The notes beneath the pieces were generated by a model, which had not been told where the DNA came from, ran no database searches, and was given only the letters and a program-made list of their open reading frames with translations. A program made the position numbers and the translations under genes. This document shows, piece by piece, positions 21,655 to 35,200 of a stretch of DNA of 64,000 bases; positions within the stretch are counted from its first letter, which is position 1, and the number at the start of each line of letters is the position of its first letter. The stretch comes from Cyclina sinensis (Eukaryota > Mollusca > Bivalvia > Venerida > Veneridae), in assembly GCA_012932295.1 (NCBI GenBank), contig JAAONU010000001.1:8641104-8705103 (forward strand). The letters run 5' to 3'.

Positions 21655-24262
21655 GGTCCTTCGCTGCTACGCTGAAACATCATGTTCTAATGAGGACATC
21701 AGTGGACCAGAGTATTGTGTGATATTTGCAGTCCTTCGTTGCTACGCTGAAACATCATGTTCTAATGAGGACATCAGTGGACCAGAGCAATGTGTGATAT
21801 TTGCGGTCCTTCGTTGCTACGCTGAAACATCATGTTCTAACGAGGACATCAGTGGACCAGAGCAATGTGTGATATTTGCGGTCCTTCGTTGCTGCGCTGA
21901 AACATCATTTTCTAATGAGGACATCAGTGGACCAGAGCAATGTGTGATATTTGCGGCCCTTCGTTGCTGCGCTGAAACATCATTTTCTAATGAGGACATA
22001 AGTTGACCAGAGCTTTGTGGAATATGCGCCGTCCTTCGTAGCTACGCTGAAACCTCATGTTCTAATGAGGACATCAGTGGACCAGAGCAATGTGGGATAT
22101 ATACGATCCTTCATAGCTACGCTGAAACATCATTTTCTAATGAGGACATCAGTTGACCAGAGCAATGTGTGATATTTGCGGTCCTTCGTTGCTACGCTGA
22201 AACATCATGTTCTAACGAGGACATCAGTGGACCAGAGCAATGTGTGATATTTGCGGTCCTTCGTTGCTACGCTGAAACATCATGTTCTAACGAGGACATC
22301 AGTGGACCAGAGCAATGTGTGATATTTGCGGTCCTTCGTTGCTGCGCTGAAACATCATTTTCTAATGAGGACATCAGTGGACCAGAGCAATGTGTGATAT
22401 TTGCGGTCCTTCGTTGCTGCGCTGAAACATCATTTTCTAATGAGGACATAAGTTGACCAGAGCTTTGTGGAGTATGCGCCGTCCTTCGTAGCTACGCTGA
22501 AACCTCATGTTCTAATGAGGACATCAGCGGACCAGAGCAATGTGGGATATTTCTAGTCCTTCATAGCTATACTGAAACATCATGTTCTAATGAGGACATC
22601 AGTGGACCAGAGCAATGTGTGATATATACGATCCTTCATAGCTACGCTGAAACATCATTTTCTAATGAGGACATCAGTGGACCAGAGCAATGTGTGATAT
22701 GTACGATCCTTCATAGCTACGCTGAAACATCATGTTCTAATGAGGACATCAGTTGACCCGAGCACCGTGGAATATTTCCAGTCCTTCATAGCTAGGACGA
22801 AACGTAATGTTCTAATGAGAACATCAGTGGACACGAGCACTGTGAGATATTTCCGGTCCTAAGTAGCTACGCTGAAACGTCATGTTCTAAAGAGAACATC
22901 AGTGGACCAGAGCACTGTTAGATATTTGCGGTCCTTCATACTAGGCTGAAACGTCATGTTCTAATGAGAACAACAGTGGACCAGAGCACCGTGGAATATT
23001 TCAAGTCCTTCATAGCTAAGCTGAAACATCATGTTCTAACGAGAACATCAGTGGACCAGAGCACTGTGGAATATTTCCAGTCCTTCATAGCTACGCTGAA
23101 ACGTCATGTTCTAATGAGGACATCAGTGGACCAGGGTACTGTGGGATAGTTGCGGTCCTTCATACCTAGGATGAAGGGTCATTTTCTAATGAGGACATCA
23201 GTGAACCAGAGCACTATGGGATAATTGCGGTCCTTCATAGTTAGGCTGAAACGTCATGTTCTGATGAGAACATCCGTGGACCAGAGCACCGTGAAATATT
23301 TCAAGTCCTTCATAGCTAAGCTGAAACATCATTTCTGATGAGAACATCAGTGGACCAGAGCACCGTGGAATATTTCAAGTCCTTCATAGCTAGGCTGAAA
23401 CTTCATGTTCTGATGAGAACATCAGTGGACCAGAGCACCGTGGAATATTTCCAGTCTTCATAGCTAGGGTGAAACATCATAGTCTAATGAGAACATCAGT
23501 GGACCAGAGCACTGTCGGATATTTCCAGTCCTTCATAGCTACGCTGAAACGTCATGTTCTAATGAGGACATCAGTGGACCAGAGCACCGTGGAATATTTA
23601 AATTCTTTCATAGCTAGGCTGAAAGATCATGTTCTAATGAGAACATCAGTGGACAAGAGCACCGTGGAATATTTCCAGTCCTTCATAGCTAGGGTGAAAC
23701 ATCATAGTCTAATGAGAACATCAGTGGACCAGAGCACCGTGGGATATTTCAAGTCCTTCATAGCTAAGCTGAAACATTATGTTCTAATGAGAACATCAGT
23801 GGACCAGAGCACCATGGGATATTTCAAGTCCTTCATAGCTAGCTAAGCTGAAACATCATGTTCTAATGAGAACTTGAGTGGACCAGAGCACTGTGAGATA
23901 TTTGCGGTCCTTCATAGCTTGGCTGAAACGTCATGTTCTGATGAGGACATCAATGGACCAGAGCACTGTGAGATATTTCCAGTCCTTCATAGCTAGGCTG
24001 AAACGTCATGTTCTGATGAGAACATCAGTGGACCAGAGTACTGTGAGATATTTCCAGTCCTTCATAGCTAGGCTGAAACATCATGTTCTGATGAGAACAT
24101 CAGTGGACCAGGACACTGTGGAATATTTCCAATCCTTCCTAGCTAGGCTGAAACGTCATGTTCTGATGAGAACATCAGTGGACCAGGGCACTGTGAGATA
24201 TTTCCAATCCTTCCTAGCCAGGCTGAAAACTCATGTTCTAATGAGAACATCAGTGGACCAGA
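21655..24262. repeat. 75-bp minisatellite, about 35 units, two subfamilies
   Basis: GATATTTGCGGTCCTTC recurs every 75 bases (21721, 21796 and onward). The first part (to about 22790) has units with GAGGACATCAG. The second part has GAGAACATCAG, which completes a hairpin ATGTTCT-AATG-AGAACAT in most units. A six-unit block is duplicated with an offset of 450 bp (21719-22168 versus 22169-22618). Because 75 is a multiple of three, long repeat frames arise (25-residue units such as MRTSVDQSTV.YFQSFIARL). They are broken by stops (AGTTGA, ACATAA) and by a 4-base insertion near 23840, so coding is unlikely. Confidence 0.95.
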
Positions 24263-25822
24263 TTTTCGTATTATCGCGAAAAAGTCATCACCGTTACCAT
24301 AACAAAGCAGAAAATATACACCTCTGCACCTTTAACATACAATGCAACGCATATTGCATGCTGCATGCCACGATCAGATTTTTTTTATTATGTCTGTACT
24401 AAATTCAACTATATCTCAGTGGTTCACGCGGTATGCTTCGGTCATTTCGCTGAACAATTAGAATGACATTAAATTGAAAACTTTCAACTTCACAATCTCA
24501 GAAATAATGTAACAACAGCTCGGAGATTGAAATCATGCGCACTGCAATTTGATTTTAAAAGCTGAAAATAGATATGTAAATATATATGTACCTATGTAAC
24601 TTGTACTTTCATCTGTTTATATAGGAGTGACTTTTTTTCACACCTCCACATGTTGGATGTTCATTTTTCAAGGAAACTGACACTTACTATACGCTTAATG
24701 TACATATTTTAATTAAGCATTTGAATGGTAATACACTTGGATTATCTTCTTGTTTTGGTAAGAGATAGGAAGTCAGTTATCTATACATCACTTCATGACG
24801 AGCCACGAGTTCTTCAATTAGGGTGCTGCGGTTGGAAAATAGATAGACATACGTCGGTCAAAATATGAATGTTTCTAGAGTGGCGTACAATGTATTTAAA
24901 TCTCGTATACAGTAATTATCACTTTCTGTGTAGGTTTTAAGTAGTATTTTGACTGTCTTATGTTTTTTTCGTGAGTTGGCCATAACTTCTTGTATTTTCA
25001 CATCCGTCAAAACAACCATTTATAGAAATCGAAATACTACAGGATCCACCTCGTTAAAAGTACATTCGGCTCGATTGTTTTTTTATCAATGGTCCCGATT
25101 ATTCATAACGGTTAATTCACTGAAGTTCGAAAATGATTGGTTATACGAAGCTGGATTCAAGGCCACAGCATCTTGTTACCATTTTTAGCACTGCTTGAAA
25201 TTTCGTACAATGTCCACGTCTGAATGTTTCGGGTAAATATGGCACTAACGTGACATGCCGAACAATATTCCACGGTCACTTTTTATCACCCAACAACCAA
25301 CAGAAATACACGCTATATCTCCCCTATCTTAAAATGATCGCTACGTCTAATTTACCAAGGGCTAAATCGATTACCTCCCTTATATCGCAAATGATTAACA
25401 TAGATATTCAATTATCTTAAGTGCGAACTATTACATCAATTAAAATCTTTATAAAGTTACATGGAAATAACAGTAAATACGGGATGTCTACAAATCATCT
25501 AAAATGGCATATCAACAGATTCATTTCTGTCAAAATTTTACATTGAAAAGTGATTTATCAAGAGTGAATCCGAAATTCCCAAGTGACACTGACATAGACA
25601 CTGGCCCTCGGCTTGGTATATGTTTTCTGGCTTAACTTAATAAAATATCGTGTTATGTAAGCTATCACACATCTAAATTTTAAATTTTAAAACGATGTAG
25701 CATGAAAAAAGAAATTAAAAGCGAATTAGAGTCGAGATTGGAAGATTAGAAGTTGACTGGTTTTGAGATTTGCAAACAAAATGTGTTATTTTACGAGTGT
25801 TACCGAGAATTAACGATGACAT
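24263..25822. other. Intergenic DNA, one tRNA-like A-box fragment
   Basis: CTCAGTGGTTCACGCGGTATGC near 24415-24437 shares TTCACGCGGTATGC with the reverse complement of a site near 32740-32755, so it may be a SINE head. Nothing else is supported. Confidence 0.3.
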
Positions 25823-25824
25823 GG

Positions 25825-25866
25825 TGTTGTTGTTGTTGTTGTTTTTGTTGTTGTTGCTGCTGCTGC
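25825..25866. repeat. (TGT)n/(TGC)n trinucleotide microsatellite
   Basis: About thirteen TGT or TGC triplets with one TTT interruption. The poly-Cys frame through it is not a gene. Confidence 0.9.
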
Positions 25867-25948
25867 ACCGTTCATGCTCATGAGAAATCATGTCATTTTT
25901 TTAAGGAAACCGAGTGCCTTTGTTTATATAGTATGTATATATTTTCAG

Positions 25949-26070
25949 CATGAGAACATGTACCCGCTTACCCCATTTTATGGGCCTTTCTCGTATTTCA
26001 AAACGTGGGAAACAAAATCCCCAGGGTCACCATATCCGGCTGGATCATGCTCGGGGAGCGCTCACTCGGA
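25949..26070 (+). CDS. Candidate internal or first coding exon, unidentified
   Basis: A 122-nt island that is clearly GC-richer than its flanks is bounded by an acceptor (TATATATTTTCAG ending 25948) and a donor (GTAGGT from 26071). Two frames are open across it: one from ATG at 25950 (starts MRTCTRLPHFMGLSRISKRG), the other from ATG at 25959 (starts MYPLTPFYGPFSYFKTWETK). The first frame ends in phase 1, which matches the exon-like island at 27062-27199. The second reads more like a natural protein but runs into a stop if joined there. It lies about 2.8 kb upstream of SoxE on the same strand, so an alternative 5' exon is conceivable. No family was recognised. Confidence 0.35.
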
Positions 26071-27061
26071 GTAGGTGTAACCTTGGAAACCGGATACTAA
26101 TACGGCACATATTAGTAACACTATGAACCTAAATGGTGAGAAATTTCGAAAATCGTTACTTAATGAAATTTTCTAGTTGCGATTTTGTTTCATGAGACTG
26201 TATAATGAATCAGTTTCACATAGAAAGTGATATGTTGCGTTGTAGGTGTAATATGTATAGTAGAATTCTATACTACTTTGTTTGAAAACACATCTTAAAC
26301 AAAATTCGCATTAGTCACGTGCTCTTGCCGAGTTCACTAAGGGACCTGTTTTGACCATCATGGCGAAGGAGGAGGGGTCAATGATAAAATCAGGGGTTGT
26401 GGGAGGGGAAAACAGATAAACTGATATCTGTAAAGAAGAATGAAAAAATTAAAAATAAATGTAACAACATAAACATCTATAACTTTGTTATTCATGAGTG
26501 ACTTTCATATTGACAAAAGTCGACAACTTACATGCAAAATGGCTGAAAAATAATGAAAACATATGAAAGAAATAACAGCGAAAAAAATGTTTCCATCTTG
26601 TTTTTAAGAGAATAAAAAAGGTGTTATGTTTCTCCGTCTATATTTTTTCACTATAACTTTTTCTCTCGAATTATCAAACCACATAGGTTATTTTCATTTT
26701 TTTGTTTGTTTATAAAGAAATAAGACTAAATTATTCTACAAATGCATTATTTTCGCAGACTTCTATTTGTTTGACTTCTATACACATGTGTGACCAATAA
26801 AAATGATAAAAGATGTAAAATGTATCTAAATCGTGAGGTCTGGCGAGAAAAGTTATGTAGTAAAATAAATCTGATGTTATAACTGCTCGCGATTTGACAA
26901 GGAAAAACTGAATTTTAACTCGAGTACATGAGGCGAAAATAAAGTTTATACAAAACTTACGCATGTTATCTTTACGATCAGCTAATACTGAAGTGAATTT
27001 CGTATAAAAGTCAAAACAAAATGCAAAGAGAATGTGTATGTAAATTGCCTCCGTGTTTCAG
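26071..27061. other. AT-rich stretch between two exon-like islands
   Basis: No independent feature was seen. If the islands at both ends are exons this would be an intron (GTAGGT...TTTCAG). Confidence 0.3.
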
Positions 27062-27199
27062 GTGACGAATCTTTTGTGCCTTTTTTTTCTTCGAAATTCA
27101 AAAATTGGGGCACTGCCGAAAACCTCACAACGCCACACAACCACATTGCGCTTATAAAACTGATAAAGCATTCAAAGTCGTGTATCGAATTCACTTACG
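27062..27199 (+). CDS. Candidate coding exon, unidentified
   Basis: A 138-nt segment lies between a pyrimidine-rich acceptor (CTCCGTGTTTCAG ending 27061) and a donor (GTAAAT from 27200). The open frame reads DESFVPFFSSKFKNWGTAEN and continues without stop to IEFTY. The start phase (two leading bases) fits the end phase of 25949-26070 in one of its open frames. Continuing past the donor gives only six more codons before a stop. It is unrecognised, and only an RNA read could decide. Confidence 0.3.
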
Positions 27200-28539
27200 G
27201 TAAATATAATTGTCGTAAACTTGCGGGTTGATGCCATGCAACATGCAGACACTTCACTTCTTCATGCAGAGATATTCTAAAAATACGATGCCAAACATTT
27301 TTTGAACAAATAATCTGAGACCAGATCTGGAGAAGTGGTGACGTTTGGGCGACAGTAAAGCTCACAGCACCGCCAATCTTGAACATGAATTGTCTGAAAT
27401 TATACGTAAAAAACGAACTATGCTAGAATTAGTAAAAATGCTTAAACATCTGCACGCTTTTTCAAGATAGTTCTACGGTGGCCAATTTGGATCATGACGT
27501 TCCCTTTCTCCCCGAACCAGGATGTTCAAAACGATTGAAGTTAGGGATAATTGAAATATTCAAACGTGATACATGAATGTTTTCAAAATTTGTATTTTTT
27601 CAAACTCTTTTGCACCAAATAAAAAGATTGGCAGTTCTAATTACGACACTACTCAATGTTTTTAACCATCGCAACGAGCTATCGCCTGTCCAAAAAGACC
27701 TCTGCTAAGTTACGACCACAAGTACTGTTTCAACAAAGTACACGTCGTCTAAATAAAATGAAGAAAATAACGAATGAAAAATTACCAATGTTACAGACCC
27801 TATAAAGGATAACCCGTACTTATCTTTAGTGCCACTGTGAAGTCGATCACAGAACCGTAACATTGCAATTACAGCCCATAATTTTTATGCCATTAAAATA
27901 CGCTCATATGTTTATTTCATTCTCGTTTATATTACAATCACGCGTACCGTGAAAATAATTGAAATTTTGCGTAATTTGTAACGTTTTCTTACATTATCCA
28001 TCTCCAGCCGAGGATAGATGTTGCACGAACTAGAAAACTGTCGTCTGCTAAATAGATATATCACAGAATACGGACATGTACCATACAAATATAGTATATC
28101 TTCATCTTTTATTTGTGAACTGAAATCACGTAGGTCATTTTATACACGTTTATTCGTTTTTTCATACAATTGTTTTAAAAAAGTGCCGAAAACAAAATAA
28201 TCGAAAACAGAAAATGACTGCTTTGTTTTCAACTCTACAACGCAGCAACCTGTCATGATTAACTCATTTCATTAATACACTGGTATAATGAACTGAAAAA
28301 AATGACAGTTCAAGTTAAAATGGCTATAAAACAAACAAGTGTTTTCTTTGAGATACTGACTAATAAACCTCTATAATATTACAAGAAGTATGGATTTCGG
28401 ACGAAGAATTACTCACATACACTCATAGCCTCAAATATTACAATTTAGAGATAATTTTACTACGGCTTGTACTTCTTTGATACCGTGTTTATGCAAATTA
28501 TCTCTGACAGGTAGCATATTTCACCGCTATGCCCCACGC
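27200..28539. other. SoxE upstream intergenic DNA
   Basis: Mostly AT-rich. A somewhat GC-richer patch near 27290-27390 is open on the minus strand but has no recognised content. Confidence 0.3.
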
Positions 28540-28620
28540 GCATGACAAGAAGTAGGCGGAGCTTTGATTACAGTAGCCAGCTGTTATTGGCTGAGAAGTA
28601 TTTCATTCTCTCAACGTCTC
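28540..28620 (+). promoter_or_regulatory. Putative SoxE promoter-proximal region
   Basis: A locally GC-rich patch 270-350 bases before the SoxE start codon. It carries a GC-box-like AGGCGGAGC, a TCF/LEF core CTTTGAT (28562-28568), an E-box CAGCTG (28578-28583) and an inverted CCAAT ATTGG (28586-28590). No TATA box is obvious. The motifs are seen. Their use by SoxE is inferred from position only. Confidence 0.4.
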
Positions 28621-28887
28621 AGCGCCGGTAGCTATTTCTTTTCAACGTGAGACAGAATTACTATCATAATCTCTTTGACAGATTCAAGATACAGAGCCCG
28701 TTCATTTTCATGGAATGATACAATTCTAATTAATAACAATAAAAGCATCTGTTGCAAGAAAAAAGAACGGTGGAAAAAAAACTTGACACAACAATAGGTT
28801 AATAATCTTTGGACAGTGTGGAAAAAGATATATCTGTGAAAAGTTACAGTTAAAAGTGACATTTTGTGGACTTAATAAGTAATATTC

Positions 28888-29231
28888 ATGTTAGATACAA
28901 CTTTGCGGGATACTATGAGTGATACCGACGAAAGTCACGGTGACCCATGCAGCCCGACGGCGTTGTCGCCGGATCTGAAGAAAGTTGACGTAGATGGAGA
29001 TGCATTGCCCGAGAAAATCCAGGAGGCAGTGTCGCACGTGTTGAAGGGATATGACTGGTCTTTGATCCCTATGCCACAGAGAGGCCCTGGCGGTGAAAAG
29101 CGCAAGCCCCACATTAAGAGACCAATGAACGCGTTTATGGTCTGGGCCCAAGCAGCGCGCCGGAAGTTAGCTGACCAGTACCCGCATCTACACAATGCAG
29201 AACTGAGCAAAACTTTAGGAAAACTTTGGAG
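28888..29231 (+). CDS. SoxE: SoxE coding exon 1
   Basis: 344 nt encoding the N-terminus, the dimerisation region and the first half of the HMG box. It ends in phase 2 (AG of an Arg codon) at a canonical donor GTATGT. Confidence 0.95.
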
Positions 29232-32200
29232 GTATGTTTCAAATACATGTAATGTCATATTAAGCGCAAAGTAACTTTAGAGTAACTTTTGTTTAAGAAT
29301 GCAGGAGAAGTAATGTCATTTTTCGATTGTTCCATACTCGTTTAAACTGAAGAGGGCTCTTCAGCTAAATGTTTTTGACAATGTGTTTTGATACACATTA
29401 GTGATAAAAGTTACGAACTATTTCCGAGGGGCATTTCCCGCAGATTCTTGGTTTGAACGCGCTCGTGACTCCATTGCGACACGAGTACCACCTTGGATTC
29501 ACTTGGCAGACGACATAAACGTCTTATCTCGGACTCGTAATTGACAATTAACGTTAATTAGCGTCTTTTCCTTTCACGTAGCTGTTAATATCATTGCTTA
29601 TTTATCAACTTACGGCTCTGTAGTTATTGTGCACTAACACTGCAAGGTGGTTGGCGAAGCCGATAAACCCTAAACACTTTACTTCGTCACAGCGGGTTTT
29701 TATCACCTAATCAGTAAACAAAGACTCTTCCAAACTTCGATTTATTTCCTAAAAATCTGAATGTTAAACCTTAATACGTATATTTCATATTAAATAGGTG
29801 TTTACATTTCAGAACTTTACAATCCTTGGAAATCATATACAGTAATGATTCCTAAAAATCTTATTAAATGTACATTAAAAAATGAGACTACATATTCAAT
29901 TGTACATGCGGAATCCAAGTATCATTTAAAACCGTGAAACATTCGTGAAAACCGATTGCCCGACACTTTTTTACAGGTATTTCAGCGTTTAGGTGGAAAG
30001 TTTTAATTACAACAATCTATCTTTATGTCCACTTCATTTATCACGTAGCCAAACCCTCGTATCAGTCGCATCATTCACTCATCATTCACTCAATTTCAGT
30101 CATCCTTTTTTTAATATGATCTACTTTCTTTATCTCTCCTTTCAAACGAGAAATGCATTAACCAGATCGACTGCGCCGATCTTTCGAATTCAGTCAAAGT
30201 TTTCAAGTATACAGTTTTTTTTTAAAAAATGCTAGACTTTATTAGATCAGTTTGATTTATGCCCTGAGAAGTGATTTGTTAAATGTCCTATATAACTTTA
30301 TTACTTCTGCTAAACCTTCGCGTATTGACTCATAATAACAGATCCATATTACTGTCTTAAAGCATTTAAAATGTACTTTGAAATGGATTAAAATATCAGT
30401 GTAATTTTATCAGTCCTGAGAGTTTTAAGTATCATCAGCGCTCAAGTGACATGTTTAAATTCAACTCAAGTCTTTTTAAGTACCCGAACTTAAGTTGCTG
30501 TTTACGTCATCGGTCTTTTTTTCTCTCTCTCTCTCTAAAATATGGGTTTCCGCATGATACACGTTTAACGGGAAATGCAGGCGGACCGATTCAGTTAAAA
30601 ACTTTTGAGAACGTTGTCTAATAGTGGAAATTTATAACTATTCTTCTTCATTAATACAAAGATTTAAGTCCTTAAATTTCGAAGATTTAAAAATTAAATG
30701 TATATTCAATTTGCTTTTTTCGAAATCAGTATTTGTAAAGATTTTTACATGAGGATTTAAATACAGCTTATAGATGTTACAATTTTATCACTAAAATATC
30801 TAATTTTGGGTATCATGAAAGTATATAAATAATACAGTTATCAAACTTGTGAATGTTTACCACTTTGAAATGTCGCTGCACCCGTCTAAGTTTGCAACTT
30901 TTTTTATTAGCTGTCCAACACTGGTGTTACCAGCATTTATTAAAATAGGCCAGAAAATTGTCTCCTTCTGCAGAATTTATAATTATTAGTCAACTTTAAA
31001 TTAAGATATTTATCACAAATGTAAATACTGTCCCGCGCAATTCCTATGATTTATTACGTGACGACAACGATTTTTGATGTAGCAAGTCGTCATTACTTTA
31101 ATTTGTACTAAGACACTTGAAAGAGCCCGTGCACTTGAAGGTTAAGATCTGCAAAATGATAAACTTCACACAAATATAGATAACATAAATCCTGATAAAA
31201 AAGTTTGTTACTACAACAGATAAAAAGATCGGGGTTATATTTAGTGATATGTCAGGCAGTGTCAAATTGTCCCGCGTTAGAAATCGGAAGGTTGCAAAAG
31301 ACTGCCAGGGTTAAAATTTCTTGCAGACGACATGTCAGGTTTTTAATATACAAAAATTTAAACCCATTTGCCTTTAAGATTAAATCAATATCATATCTAA
31401 ACCTTTAGGTTTACAAAATATTGTATTTTATATAATGATAGCGAAAGAAATCTATTTAACATACGTTTTCGCGACATATATTAAATATCATTGATCATGA
31501 ACTGCGTATCAGCCCGTTTCAGTTGTCACGGACTGGAATAACAGAATTCAATTTTATGATTGAAAACATCAAATATCAATTGACGAAACCAATATGCAAT
31601 GCTCCGTAATTTTCGAGTTTAAAATATTAAATAAAATAAAACCGGTATTAAAGCGTATACCTGGGTATTAATTATCGTAACTTTTCAAAAATTCAAATTG
31701 AAATGTAACTGCTTACGGTTATATTTTTGCTTGCCGTGATTTTTCCACTTGAAAAATTTAATATCTTCACTAGAGCAAAGCCCCATACTCATTAATTTTC
31801 ATAACCATTTTGAATGCGGGTACAAATTATATTTTCATTTGATAGACTCGAAAAACGATAGAGCGTCAAACGGAGCAGAAAATTGGCAACAACTTCCCGT
31901 GTAAGATATTAGTCAGAAAGGTTGACAACTATTATAAAAAATATGAAAATTACCACAAAGACGACAGACTTAAAGTCAAGACATAATTTCCATATCAAAA
32001 GCTGTGCATTCAAATCTATTCAAAATCTTGAAATAGTCAGTTCAGCGTTTTTATTTTCTTTTTGCAATCCAAACTTGATACTTTCATCTTAAATATGAAG
32101 TTTTGTAACTGAGCGACCGCAATTTTCGTATAAATTTACTTAAAAAATAGATCGGACGCGTATAAATATTATTTTTCAAAAGTTTGTGAAGGAAAGGAAC

Positions 32201-35200
32201 GCTGAAGATGTCATATAAATCACTTCTGCTCACACGCATATACGCATGTAATGAAAAATATCCATACATTTGTTATTTCATGCATACTTAAATGATTTTA
32301 CCTTGATTAAAGTACATTCACTGTACCTCATGGAAGATTTTCTGACATTAAAAATAACAAGAGCTTTTGTTTTTTTTATTAAAGTTCATCGCTTCAATGT
32401 TCATATACATATTTAAGTTGCGAGGAAAAACTGAAAATCAAATACTCAAATAAAAAACAAGACAGTTTGCAAATGGAAGGCACATTGATGATGATGATGA
32501 TGATGATGATGACAATAAAAGTAAAAAGAGGTTCAGTATACACGAAATAAAATCTAATAAATGGAATGTTCTTCACTTATGGTTATAACTTAAAGATACC
32601 ATAAAACATCAGAAAGTGAAACGAGCCTGAGATTTACTGGGAAGATTTAATTGTTACAGGGGATTGGTATGTATGCACGTGGAATGTAGAGTCGCTAAAA
32701 AGGTCTAGGAATACACTCATCTCAAGTGGTTCAACCCACTTAGGCATACCGCGTGAATTAAGTACCCGCTGCGTTAATTTTTGCTCACAATTTCTCCAGA
32801 CGAAAAGATTAAATACAATTAGATGTTAATTACTCTTACAACAAGAGATCTTAGAACGGTTTTGATGTAAGACTTTGGTCAGTGAATTGGTCACTTCTTG
32901 GTCATTCAAGTACTTCATGTAGGTATGGTGGAAAAGTGAAGCGTTTTGACATTTTTAGTGTAATATACGTTTAGTGCTGTGAAACAAGAGCATATGGATA
33001 GTTAATAACCAAGTGAATTATTTGCTAGGCCGTGTATTATTTGTGGCGACATAAAAGTCAACGGAAATATGCAATTGATAGTCTGAATAAGTTTATCCGA
33101 ATATTTAGAACATCCGAACTAATACCTATTCCTGGAGGCATCATCGGGCTTGTCAACGTTCTGTAATCATTCCTCACCAGCGACGGCACTTTAATTCCAT
33201 TATTTGAAGGCATCTCAAATCAATCCTTCTCGTCTATATCTTTACATTGGTGTATGTGATCGGCCGTCAAGTTGTATCGTGTTACTTTTGTTTACGATTA
33301 ATTTTCATTTTTTTACAGTTATGAGCCTTTGTCCGATGATTAATTCATCATCTTCACCATAAATACAATGTTTGACATATTTTACACCATTGTCATTGAT
33401 TTATAGTAGGCCTTCGGTGCCAGGGTTACACTAAAAAGTGTCAATACATGATAGAGGGCCTGCTTTAGCTTGTCATGGCGAACAAGTCAAAACCACCTTG
33501 AGCACCTACCACTAAATTATGACATACTGACCATTCGATGACAGCTTAAATTTTGGCCAGTGTCAAAAAAAACTTTCTTTCTAGAAATATTGACATTTAA
33601 AAAATGGCAGTTGGAGACAAATTATTATAGTTTAATTACGGACAACAACTACAAAAGCAACATCAAGAAGACATTTTGACACGGGGGAGAAACTTTCTGT
33701 ATTTACATTACTTGATACCGTAAATTGTTTTTTAAGCCTTAAAGTCATATCAAAGCCTACAACAGTTGTCACTGTTATTCAAACTGGTACTTTACTTTTG
33801 TAATAATTTCATAGAAAATGACCAATTGGATTTTTTTTTATAAAAACTGCGAGATAGTTACTTAGATCTTGAGTTAGCAAATACTGAAAACGTACGACAA
33901 AAAATGATTGATATTATTTGACATGATGTACAGATCACTTTGTGTTGTTTCGAAATAGAAAGATAAGCTCAGAATAATCATGCAATGATTGCATCACTTC
34001 CGGATTCAAATGGACATGCGCAGTCAAAATAAACACGGAAGACCCGGAAGGATTCTTTTTAAAGTCTCTGACCGCAAATTTCCCCCCTCCAAAATAAAAT
34101 TGAACAAGCTGGAAAACTGTTGACACATCAGCTTAGGAAGAAAGCAGAAGAAGAGCCATAAAAGCTTATTTACTGTCTATCAAAATGGTGGCCAAACCGG
34201 AAATTAACCGTACATCGGTCACATGAGGATCAAGGTCAACCGCAAAAATATCTCACACTATTTGCGTCTACGTTTACTTGACACCGACAGTGTGAAGTTA
34301 CTTCCCGAAAGCCTTTAATTAAGAAACTTGTCATGAAATTTGTTTAATGAATTACCTAGGGTCAGTAGGCAACTCGGTTTTTTTACAACAATGCTATTCT
34401 TATGCCTTTCTGGTCTTTTGCAAGACAAAATACTTTGCCTGAACATATGGTTTAAAAAAAAATACAACATTCTGCCTGAAATTCATATAGGCCCGGACTC
34501 TTAACATACCAAAACATCATTCTGAAATAGGATGCCACAGAGATAAAATATACCCCTTTTGGTTTTAGAATCTGGATGTTATTGCACAAAATATTAAAAG
34601 GTTTACCTTGCTTTTCAATTGGAACAAACAGGCTATGTCAATAATGGCTTATCTCTCATTCTCATAAACTTTGAGAATAACACGTTTAGACACGTGACCC
34701 CAATCATAATGATTTATTTATAGCCCTTATAATGTCGTCTTACTTACATTGTAAAAGTTTGATGCTGTTCCATGCGACAGATGGATAGTGAATGCGATCT
34801 ATGAATTCATTTAACTACAACCAACTCTCAATCAAAATGAATGTCACTGAAATTTTTACCCATATTTCAATGAAGACCACCTACAACAAATGTTTGGGAT
34901 GTACACATCACAACTTGCAGTCTCGCAGCTCTGGTTTTTATTATTAGTGTTATATAAATGATGTTTGACGAAATGATTAAAAAGCCACCGCCTTTGCATT
35001 ATGGCTGTACCTTTACGTTACGTAATAGACCATAACTATGCCCGTTCCTTTTCGTTTATTCTCTTAAGCATTGAATTAACACAATTTATTTTAGGCCATT
35101 TGGTTCCATTGCAAGGACCTGCTTGATAAATGACGTCGTTTACTTATCTACATAATATTGACCAGATAATATAAACGGTTTCCATGAAAAAAAATATTTT

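Noticed and set aside
23878..24402. 174-codon frame of 25-residue repeats as a possible repeat protein
   Set aside because: It lies in a 75-bp minisatellite whose other units carry stops and a frameshifting insertion; openness follows from the period being a multiple of three.
20415..28043. Shared GAAAACTGTCGTCTGC at about 20418 and 28030
   Set aside because: A single 16-base match in 64 kb can occur by chance; the flanks do not align.
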